Source: Ignavibacteriaceae bacterium
Lineage (GTDB): Bacteria; Bacteroidota; Ignavibacteria; Ignavibacteriales; Ignavibacteriaceae
Length of the DNA stretch: 7,389 nt
Assembly: GCA_025449775.1 (NCBI GenBank)
Contig: JANWIS010000033.1
Coordinates: 1-7,389 of the forward strand
Direction of reading: 5' to 3'
Within the stretch, counting starts at the first letter, position 1; each line of letters opens with the position of its first letter. Position numbers and translations under genes: made by a program. This document shows positions 1 through 5,648 of the stretch, piece after piece. Under the pieces are notes generated by a model that was given only the letters and a program-made list of their open reading frames with translations, did no database searches and was not told the DNA's origin.

Positions 1-863
1 AGTCTGCCTTTTTTTGTTCGGCTGAACTGAAATAAAACTATTGGTGGAAGAAGAGTAAATGCAGCAATTAAAATCGGGTTGCCAATTAAAAAATCACTTA
101 CTTTAAGTGTAAATGCTGTCATTGGCGGGAGCTCAATACCGAAGCGAACAAACAGTTTCGCAGTTTCGGGGAAAATATATCCGACATAAAATATTACTGC
201 CAGAAAAAGAACAAACAATGTTACCATCGGAGTAATTAATGCGCTTCTTAAACTTTTTCTGAATTCCTGTCTTCTCTCTAAGAACTTAGCAGTTGCTTTG
301 TAAATCTCTGCCATGTTACCGCTCTTCGAAGCAAGTCCTAACATGTACGCTGTAAATTTTCCAAACACATTCTGATATTTTAAAAATGTTGCTTCTGAAT
401 CTGCACCTTTCCTTAATTCATTACTGATTTCTTTTAAAGTGTTTCTGAGAGTTGCATTCTGTGTGTCGTTAATAAGCAGAGTTAGAATTTCTCCGTAAGA
501 AAGTTTTTGCTCAAGAAGTTCTGCGCTTATTTTTACATAGGTCACGATCTCTGAATGTGGTGGCCTTGATTGAATCTCAAATAACTTTCTATTGATTGAA
601 AGAACTTTATATCCAAGTCTTGCTAAAGCATCTTCAACTTCTTTTTTACTAAAGGCTTTTTGTTCTCCACGAACAGGTTTTTCTTTTCCCTTCCTAACTT
701 TATAAATGTAAGTAGCTTTTCTCTGTATTTCGCTAAGCTTCAGTTGATTTTTTTCTGCAAGCTTTTGAATTTTCTTTTTGCATTCGGTGGTTGTATTGGC
801 AGTAACAGTACCTGTTATCGTCTGCCCGTTTGATTTTTGTGCTGTGAATTTGAACTCAACCAT
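1..863 (-). CDS. pilC: Type IV pilus / type II secretion inner-membrane platform protein (PilC/GspF family), 3' end outside window
   Basis: My reading of the minus strand gives 287 open codons from the ATG at 863 to the left edge, so the gene is partial. PilC/GspF proteins form the inner-membrane platform that couples the assembly ATPase to pilin polymerisation. A soluble N-terminal part (about residues 1-105) is followed by a T2SSF domain (about 107-235) and hydrophobic segments at about 210-230 and 258-280. Family-like landmarks are SGNM near 181-184, LERRQEFRKSLRSALITP near 195-212 (equivalent to the usual SALxYP) and a cytoplasmic helical bundle before the first membrane segment. The N-terminal part is roughly 40 residues longer than in P. 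aeruginosa PilC and seems to hold two similar helix-strand modules (about 29-49 and 75-93). An AAAGGA ribosome site lies 11 bases upstream of the ATG. It lies downstream of the two pilin-like genes but behind a terminator, so it probably has lower or separate expression. Family confidence is good; pilC versus gspF is not settled. Confidence 0.88.
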   Translation of the reverse strand, partial: MVEFKFTAQKSNGQTITGTVTANTTTECKKKIQKLAEKNQLKLSEIQRKATYIYKVRKGKEKPVRGEQKAFSKKEVEDALARLGYKVLSINRKLFEIQSRPPHSEIVTYVKISAELLEQKLSYGEILTLLINDTQNATLRNTLKEISNELRKGADSEATFLKYQNVFGKFTAYMLGLASKSGNMAEIYKATAKFLERRQEFRKSLRSALITPMVTLFVLFLAVIFYVGYIFPETAKLFVRFGIELPPMTAFTLKVSDFLIGNPILIAAFTLLPPIVLFQFSRTKKGR

Positions 864-976
864 TTTGAAACCATTCCTTTTAACTATTTAGTTAGATCTG
901 ACTTCAAATTTGATTCCGAAATTTCTTGATAGATTTTTGCACAAATGAGCAGTTGGGGTGTAAATAGCAAATCTTT
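864..976. other. Intergenic leader of pilC
   Basis: This short AT-rich gap lies between the pilin terminator and pilC. The minus strand carries AAAGGA (874-879) as the likely ribosome site for pilC. A separate promoter would be expected here because of the terminator. I see only imperfect TTTG-type boxes at unsuitable spacing, so no promoter is assigned. Confidence 0.4.
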
Positions 977-1013
977 AAAATAAAAAAGGCTGTAAAAGTT
1001 ACTTTTACAGCCT
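977..1013 (-). terminator. Strong rho-independent terminator after the pilin-like genes
   Basis: A perfect 12-bp inverted repeat (987-998 pairing with 1002-1013) has a 3-base loop. On the minus strand it is followed by an uninterrupted T run (987-982) and more T-rich sequence to 977. The stem contains the GGCTG/CAGCC core. It lies 43 bases past the stop codon of the second pilin-like gene and before pilC, so it should end most pilin transcripts and limit read-through into pilC. Confidence 0.9.
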
Positions 1014-1055
1014 ATTAAATTAAGTTAGTGGTAACTTAACCTAAGAACCAGATTA

Positions 1056-1436
1056 CTAGTTTACCACTGTTGTAATTTCAGTCGGAGTTACAGTTGTTGT
1101 TACTGTCCAAGTATATTCGTGAGGTGTTCCGGTTATAACAACCTGAGTTGCACTTGCACCTGAAGCTGCATAATTACCATAAGCGGTAGAATCTAATCCA
1201 CCTGTTACACCTGTTCCTGGAACTACCCAGCCAGTAAAGTCATTTCCACCACCGCCCATTGAGGTTGGTTTCTTGTAATACTGCTGTGCCATAGCACCTA
1301 AGTTTGTACAATCTGATACTACTCCGTCTTTTGTTGATTCTTCGGCATTTGCATTAAATAAATTAATACCTACAACTACTGCGATACCAACGATGATAAC
1401 GCCGAGAACGATTAAGAGAAGTTGTTGCTGACCCAT
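1056..1436 (-). CDS. Pilin-like protein with two-residue leader, paralogue B
   Basis: This 126-residue protein starts Met-Gly, then QQQLLLIVLG and a continuous hydrophobic helix to about residue 27, like the N-terminal helix of type IV pilins. A Gly at position 2 followed by the helix fits a prepilin peptidase site, but the leader would be only MG with no basic residues, and position +5 is Leu rather than Glu. The start is secure: an in-frame TAA lies at 1442-1440, and AGGAG (1447-1443) sits 6 bases before the ATG. After the helix come QYYKKP (52-57), GGGG (61-64) and FTGW (67-70), then a Thr/Val-rich beta-like tail with QVVITGT (98-104). There is one Cys, at 43. The upstream paralogue matches it at 41 of the first 70 positions without gaps. 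It is followed by a strong terminator, and pilC lies next, which supports a filament subunit role. Family-level function is inference. Confidence 0.85.
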   Translation of the reverse strand: MGQQQLLLIVLGVIIVGIAVVVGINLFNANAEESTKDGVVSDCTNLGAMAQQYYKKPTSMGGGGNDFTGWVVPGTGVTGGLDSTAYGNYAASGASATQVVITGTPHEYTWTVTTTVTPTEITTVVN

Positions 1437-1442
1437 TTTTTA

Positions 1443-1447
1443 CTCCT
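1443..1447 (-). promoter_or_regulatory. Ribosome binding site AGGAG of pilin-like paralogue B
   Basis: AGGAG stands 6 bases before the ATG. Together with an in-frame TAA between the site and the start codon (1442-1440), it fixes the two-residue leader: no upstream extension of the protein is possible. Confidence 0.8.
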
Positions 1448-1500
1448 ATATGTTTGTTTGGGAATTTAAGTTAGTTAATTAAATTATTGAGAATACTGAG

Positions 1501-1884
1501 TTAATGAATTATCACTGTATAAATTTCATCTGCGTTCACGAAGGTTTGAACCTCTATTGAATCCACACCAGTCACTACTTCAGTTCCTGTGCCAGTTATA
1601 ACAACTTGTGACTGTGTAATACTTGCCGTCATAAAATTACCATTGGCAGTTTGAATCATCTGCGGAGGAATGGTCCAGCCTGTAAAAGATTTTCCGCCAC
1701 CGCCTAACTCTCTTGGTTTTTTATAATACTGAATTGCTATTGTTCCTAAGTTTGTGGTTTCCTCAATTAACACATCACGCTTGGATTCTATAGCATTGCT
1801 TCTAAACATTTGAACGGAAATTGCTATTGCTATCCCGACAATTATTATTGCCAATACTATCATTAAAAGTTGTTGCTGACCCAA
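1501..1884 (-). CDS. Pilin-like protein with two-residue leader, paralogue A (TTG start)
   Basis: This 127-residue protein starts Met-Gly, then QQQLLMIVLA and a hydrophobic helix to about residue 27. Like its neighbour it has QYYKKP (52-57), GGGG (61-64), FTGW (67-70) and a QVVITGT stretch (93-99); the last 55 residues otherwise diverge and it has no Cys. The start codon is TTG (1884-1882) with AAGGA 8 bases upstream. An in-frame TAA (1890-1888) excludes any longer N-terminus, so the leader is again only MG and Glu5 is absent. It is first in the pilin pair, 64 bases before paralogue B, with which it is probably cotranscribed. The likely role is a subunit or minor subunit of a type IV filament, inferred from the N-terminal helix and the nearby PilC gene. 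It could instead be a non-cleaved inner-membrane protein. Confidence 0.84.
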   Translation of the reverse strand: MGQQQLLMIVLAIIIVGIAIAISVQMFRSNAIESKRDVLIEETTNLGTIAIQYYKKPRELGGGGKSFTGWTIPPQMIQTANGNFMTASITQSQVVITGTGTEVVTGVDSIEVQTFVNADEIYTVIIH

Positions 1885-1892
1885 AGCTTATT

Positions 1893-1897
1893 TCCTT
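1893..1897 (-). promoter_or_regulatory. Ribosome binding site AAGGA supporting the TTG start of paralogue A
   Basis: AAGGA on the minus strand stands 8 bases before the TTG. It lies just upstream of the in-frame TAA at 1890-1888, so it identifies TTG as the initiator. The next in-frame ATG is codon 8, inside the hydrophobic helix. Confidence 0.7.
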
Positions 1898-2238
1898 TTT
1901 TAATTTTTCTAGAATACATTCAAAAAAATATGCCAAGGTTATGAAACACCTGTTTCTCAGTAATTATTAAAACTATTTGACGTGAATTTTGACGCGAGTA
2001 AGTATTACAAGTAATTATGTCGAATTACCATTAAGTGAGAGAATGTAGAAAATTCTTGTGCCTGATTAATTAAAATTCTTCGTGTTACAACATTTTGAAG
2101 TATTATCTAGTATTTTATTGCAGAAAAGCATTAAATAGTATTTCCAAAATTTACATGACTGCTCGAAGCAGATTTTCCAATCGTAATTCTTACTCTAATT
2201 CTTGGTAATTCTAACTTAAATAATGGAGATCGGTGAGT

Positions 2239-2269
2239 TAGTTTATTTTTTGATTAAAAAACAAAACTA
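2239..2269. repeat. AT-rich inverted repeat in the aspS-pilin gap
   Basis: TAGTTT-A-TTTTTT and AAAAAA-CA-AAACTA form interrupted complementary arms around GATT. The pairing is almost entirely A-T, so the structure would be weak. It may be a remnant or back-up terminator for aspS, or chance in AT-rich DNA. Confidence 0.3.
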
Positions 2270-2334
2270 GTAAAATCAATGAAGTGTGAATTTTACCTTA
2301 GTGCAGATATTGAAAATTCAGATGAAAATTGACT

Positions 2335-2371
2335 GAAAAAAATAAATTAGATTAAGTTTTCTCTCTAATCT
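2335..2371 (-). terminator. Possible weak terminator overlapping the aspS stop
   Basis: On the minus strand AGATTA (2371-2366) can pair with TAATCT (2354-2349), a 6-bp stem with an 11-base loop that includes the end of aspS, followed by ATTTATTTTTTTC. The stem is short and AT-rich, so this is a tentative call. Confidence 0.3.
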
Positions 2372-4127
2372 TAAGGTGCAATTCGTTGAGTTGTTCTTCG
2401 CTAACAGGCGATGGTGAATCATCCATCAGCGAAACAGCACTGGCAGTTTTAGGAAATGCAATTGTATCTCTGATAGAATCGACACCCGCAAACAGCATAA
2501 CCATCCGGTCAAATCCGAAAGCAATTCCGCCATGTGGCGGTGCGCCAAATCTGAATGCGTTTATTAAAAATCCAAATTTTTGCTGAGCTTCCTCATCGCT
2601 AATTCCTAATGCTTTGAACATTTTGCTCTGTAGATCTGATTTATGAATCCTAATACTTCCGCCTGCAATTTCATTTCCATTAAGAACCAAGTCGTAGGCC
2701 TGTGCTTTTATACTGCCAGGATCTTTTTCTAAAAGATCAATATCCTCTAATTTCGGTGATGTAAATGGATGATGCATTGCATAAAATCTTTTTGTGTTTT
2801 TGTCCCATTCAAAAAGAGGAAAATCTGTAACCCACAAAAGTGATGGTTTTGTACCGAGTTTATTCAAATCTAGCTTTTTTGCCAGCTCTAATCTTAATGA
2901 GCCCATACGACTTAATGTTGGTTTTATTTCTCCTGCTAATATTAATATCAAATCATTCGGCTTGGCATTTATAACAGATTTCAATTTATTTATTTCATCT
3001 TTACTTAAGAATTTTGCTGTCGGTGAATCAAATCCTTCATCCTGAACTTTAAACCAAACTAATCCTTCTGCACCAAGCTGTTTAACAAAATTGGTTAGTC
3101 CATCAATCTGGCTTCTGCTGAAAGATGAACAGCCCGGTGCAACCAATCCGCTGATAATTCCATTTGAGCTTAATGCTTTTTTAAAAATATTAAATTCAGT
3201 ATTTGCAAATACTTCATTCAATCTGTGCAACTCCAGACCAAACCTGAGATCCGGTTTATCACTGCCATATTTAGTCATTGCGTCTTCATAAGAAAATCGG
3301 ACAATTGGTAAGGATAATTCTATATTCCAGATTTCTTTAAATAATAATTTCATCAATTCTTCTACTACGGTAAACACTTCTTCTTCAGTTACGAAAGACA
3401 TTTCAACGTCTATTTGTGTGAATTCCGGCTGACGATCTGCTCTTAAATCTTCATCCCGAAAACATTTTACAATCTGAAAGTATCGATCGAAACCAGAAAC
3501 CATCAGCATCTGTTTATATTGCTGGGGGGATTGTGGTAAAGCATAAAATTTTCCTTTGTGAATTCTGCTCGGCACAAGATAATCGCGAGCTCCTTCCGGA
3601 GTGCTTTTCATCAATACAGGAGTTTCAACTTCAATGAATCGGTTATCATCAAAATATTTTCTTGTAAGCTGATACATTTTGTGCCGGAGGATTAAAACTT
3701 TTTGTAACACCGGTCTTCTTAGATCGAGGTATCTATATTTCAATCTTAAATCTTCATAAGCATCAGTATCATCTTTAATTAAAAACGGAGGAGTTTCTGC
3801 TTCATTAAGTATCATTAATTTTTCTGCAAGCACATCTATTCTTCCTGTTTCTAATTCTTTATTAATAGCATCATCAGGTCTTTTCCTAACATTTCCTTCA
3901 ATTGAAACAACAAATTCATTTCTCAGTTTCTTTGCAAGGTCGTAAGCATCTTTATTTAAATCGGGCTCAAAAACTACTTGTGTTATTCCATAACGGTCTC
4001 TCAGCCAAATAAAAATCATTCCTCCCAGATCTCTCCGCCTGTCAACCCAACCGTTCAAAACTACTTTTTTACCAGTATTTATTTCTCTTAATTCACCGCA
4101 AGTGTGTGTGCGAATGTTAAAGCTCAT
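2352..4127 (-). CDS. aspS: Aspartyl-tRNA synthetase
   Basis: It attaches aspartate to tRNA(Asp) in the cytoplasm. The 591 residues match the usual length of bacterial AspRS. An OB-fold anticodon-binding domain (about 1-108, with NGWVDRRRDLGG at 25-36) is followed by a class II catalytic domain. That domain carries motif 1 around FIEVETPVL (164-172), the QSPQ aspartate-binding flipping-loop motif (199-202), motif 2 with CFRDEDLRADRQPEF (222-236) and motif 3 GIAFGFDR (534-541). The bacterial GAD insertion lies at about 290-420, starting after GSDKPDLR. The start ATG has GGAG 12 bases upstream, a long spacing. A Bacteroidota-type promoter lies upstream. Leu34 corresponds to Leu30 of E. coli, typical of enzymes that discriminate tRNA(Asp) from tRNA(Asn), but Ala87 replaces E. 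coli Asn82, so discrimination is not settled. The gene is monocistronic in this window and divergent from the nucleoside phosphorylase gene. Confidence 0.98.
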   Translation of the reverse strand: MSFNIRTHTCGELREINTGKKVVLNGWVDRRRDLGGMIFIWLRDRYGITQVVFEPDLNKDAYDLAKKLRNEFVVSIEGNVRKRPDDAINKELETGRIDVLAEKLMILNEAETPPFLIKDDTDAYEDLRLKYRYLDLRRPVLQKVLILRHKMYQLTRKYFDDNRFIEVETPVLMKSTPEGARDYLVPSRIHKGKFYALPQSPQQYKQMLMVSGFDRYFQIVKCFRDEDLRADRQPEFTQIDVEMSFVTEEEVFTVVEELMKLLFKEIWNIELSLPIVRFSYEDAMTKYGSDKPDLRFGLELHRLNEVFANTEFNIFKKALSSNGIISGLVAPGCSSFSRSQIDGLTNFVKQLGAEGLVWFKVQDEGFDSPTAKFLSKDEINKLKSVINAKPNDLILILAGEIKPTLSRMGSLRLELAKKLDLNKLGTKPSLLWVTDFPLFEWDKNTKRFYAMHHPFTSPKLEDIDLLEKDPGSIKAQAYDLVLNGNEIAGGSIRIHKSDLQSKMFKALGISDEEAQQKFGFLINAFRFGAPPHGGIAFGFDRMVMLFAGVDSIRDTIAFPKTASAVSLMDDSPSPVSEEQLNELHLKIREKT

Positions 4128-4163
4128 TTATATTCAATTCTCCAAAAATCGATTGTTGATAAT

Positions 4164-4195
4164 CAAAATTAATCATTCCGCTTTGGTCTAACAAA
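4164..4195 (-). promoter_or_regulatory. Bacteroidota-type promoter of aspS (TTTG-N20-TAATTTTG)
   Basis: On the minus strand TTTG (4195-4192) and TAATTTTG (4171-4164) are separated by 20 bases. This fits the published Bacteroidota pattern of a TTG/TTTG element near -33 and TAnnTTTG near -7, spaced about 17-23 bases. Transcription would begin near 4157, giving a leader of about 30 bases that includes the GGAG ribosome site. The call rests on pattern matching only. Confidence 0.6.
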
Positions 4196-4296
4196 TAAAT
4201 TAACATTTAGATTTTAATGCGATAAGTGTTAAGAGAAAGAATAACAATCATAGTTAAAGACTTCACAAAAAAATCATTTCTTTGTATGTTACAGTA

Positions 4297-5601
4297 ATGA
4301 ACACAGTAGAATTGATAAAGAAGAAAAGAGATGGTTTTGCACTTGGTGTTAATGAAATTAATTACCTGGTTCAAAATTTTACCAGCAATAAAATTCCGGA
4401 TTACCAATTCTCTGCATTCCTGATGGCTGTTCTGTTAAAAGGAATGAACACAGCCGAGACTGCTGCTTTAACTAAAAGTATGCTAGAAAGTGGAAAAGTA
4501 ATTGACCTGTCGATTCTTAAAGGATTAAAAATTGACAAGCATTCAACCGGCGGTGTTGGAGATAAAACTTCATTAATCATTGCACCAATTGTAGCTTCTG
4601 CTGGAATTTTTGTGCCGATGATTTCTGGAAGAGGACTTGGTCACACAGGCGGAACTCTTGATAAGCTTGAATCTATTCCTGGATTCAGAACCGATTTAAG
4701 TCTCTCGCAATCAAAAAAAATATTAAAAAAATGCGGGGCTGTACTTATTGGACAAACAAAGGAAATAGCTCCGGCAGATAAATTTATTTATGCACTTCGC
4801 GATGTTACCGGAACTGTTGAATCGATTCCATTAATTACTGCAAGTATTATGAGCAAAAAACTTGCTGAAGGAATTGATGGACTTGTGCTTGATATTAAAA
4901 CCGGTAACGGCGCTTTTATGAAAAGCAACAAAGATTCAATTGAACTTGCTAAATCATTAATACACACAGCTAAATCTTTTAATAAACGAGTCATCACATT
5001 TATTACCGATATGAACCAGCCGCTTGGCAATTATATCGGTAACTGGCTGGAAGTTTTTGAATCAATTAAAGTACTCAAGGGTGAGTTGAAGAACGACCTG
5101 TATTTTCTTTCTGTAAAACTTGCCGGGGCGATGATGTATCTTGGCAAAAAAGCAAAATCTTTAAAGGAGGGTGAGCAAAAAGCTAAAAACAAAATTGAAA
5201 ATGGCCAGGCTTTCAAAAAGTTTTTGGAGATTGTCGAGATGCAGGGTGGAAATAAAAAATATATTATTGATCCGGACAGGTATCCGAAGACAAAGCATAT
5301 AGTAAAAATTAATTCTTCTAAATCTGGATATTTGGAAAAGATGGACACATATAAATTCGGGATGGCATCGCTCGAGCTCGGTGCCGGCAGAAGAACTAAG
5401 GCAGATATAATTGATCATAAAGCAGGAATTATTCTTCATAAGAAAATTGGTGATTTTACAAAAAAGGGGGAGCTGATTTGTGAGCTTTACTCCGACTCAG
5501 AATCTGATATTAAAACCGCAGAAGAGATAATACATGGATCCATTTATTTTTCCAATAGAAAGCCGCCACTTCCGAAGCTAATTAAAAAAATAATTCAATA
5601 G
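4297..5601 (+). CDS. deoA: Thymidine / pyrimidine-nucleoside phosphorylase
   Basis: It catalyses phosphorolysis of thymidine (and possibly other pyrimidine nucleosides) to base plus pentose 1-phosphate in nucleoside salvage. From the ATG at 4297 the protein has 434 residues, the size of B. subtilis Pdp, with the same numbering of key residues: K81-HSTGGVGD phosphate loop, SGRGLGHTGGT (110-120), Tyr165, Arg168, Ser183 and Lys187 as base and phosphate ligands. The alpha domain, central alpha/beta domain and C-terminal domain with GAGRRTKAD (362-370) are complete. Position 108 is Met (PMISGRG), as in E. coli thymidine phosphorylase (Met111), whereas broad-specificity Pdp enzymes have Lys, so DeoA-like specificity is favoured. 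A TTG 15 bases upstream (4282) is open in frame, but family alignment favours ATG 4297. There is no clear Shine-Dalgarno site. TTTCTTTG at 4277-4284 is a one-mismatch -7 box and would give a nearly leaderless transcript. It probably leads a three-gene operon. Confidence 0.95.
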   Translation: MNTVELIKKKRDGFALGVNEINYLVQNFTSNKIPDYQFSAFLMAVLLKGMNTAETAALTKSMLESGKVIDLSILKGLKIDKHSTGGVGDKTSLIIAPIVASAGIFVPMISGRGLGHTGGTLDKLESIPGFRTDLSLSQSKKILKKCGAVLIGQTKEIAPADKFIYALRDVTGTVESIPLITASIMSKKLAEGIDGLVLDIKTGNGAFMKSNKDSIELAKSLIHTAKSFNKRVITFITDMNQPLGNYIGNWLEVFESIKVLKGELKNDLYFLSVKLAGAMMYLGKKAKSLKEGEQKAKNKIENGQAFKKFLEIVEMQGGNKKYIIDPDRYPKTKHIVKINSSKSGYLEKMDTYKFGMASLELGAGRRTKADIIDHKAGIILHKKIGDFTKKGELICELYSDSESDIKTAEEIIHGSIYFSNRKPPLPKLIKKIIQ

Positions 5602-5633
5602 AAAATAAATTTAAACTATTAACCTAATGATAT

Positions 5634-5639
5634 AAGGAG
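5634..5639 (+). promoter_or_regulatory. Ribosome binding site AAGGAG of the SPFH gene
   Basis: AAGGAG lies 9 bases before the ATG at 5649. An earlier ATG at 5644 is closer to the site but opens a frame of only a few codons that ends in TAG, so 5649 is the real start. Confidence 0.75.
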
Positions 5640-5648
5640 AGTAATGTT

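Larger units (their letters stand above)
1885..2351. other. 467-base AT-rich intergenic region upstream of the pilin-like pair
   Basis: I see no credible gene on either strand; the longest minus-strand ATG frame that I traced (from 2131) has 21 codons and no ribosome site. The region must contain the pilin promoter, but no box pair at proper spacing was found. It holds a direct repeat TTTGACG at 1976-1982 and 1988-1994 (12-base period), a small hairpin CTGCT-CGA-AGCAG at 2159-2171, and an AT-rich inverted repeat at 2239-2269. An untranslated regulatory leader or small RNA is possible but not shown. Confidence 0.5.

Noticed and set aside
1911..1940. Possible sigma-54 promoter for the pilin pair on the minus strand (TTGGCA ... 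TTGAA)
   Set aside because: The -12 element has GA instead of GC and the spacing from GG is one base too long, within a T run that makes chance matches likely.
2159..2171. CTGCT-CGA-AGCAG hairpin as a terminator or regulatory RNA
   Set aside because: The stem is only 5 bp with no adequate T run on either strand at the right place.
2262..2269. TAGTTTTG on the minus strand as a -7 promoter box for the pilin transcript
   Set aside because: No TTG/TTTG element at 17-23 bases upstream, and it lies inside an AT-rich inverted repeat more than 370 bases from the first pilin.
2386..3291. Plus-strand open frames opposite aspS (2386-2586, 2794-3045, 3091-3291)
   Set aside because: They are antisense shadows of a clearly conserved synthetase gene and show no ribosome sites or recognisable domains.
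4282..4296. Earlier TTG start adding five residues to the nucleoside phosphorylase
   Set aside because: From the ATG at 4297 the length and residue numbering match B. subtilis Pdp exactly, and the TTG has no ribosome site.
4207..4407. Minus-strand 66-codon frame across the aspS-deoA gap
   Set aside because: It overlaps the start of the nucleoside phosphorylase and has low-complexity AT-driven composition and no family resemblance.
4788..5439. Minus-strand frames inside the nucleoside phosphorylase gene
   Set aside because: The plus-strand gene has all catalytic motifs in one frame; these are antisense shadows.
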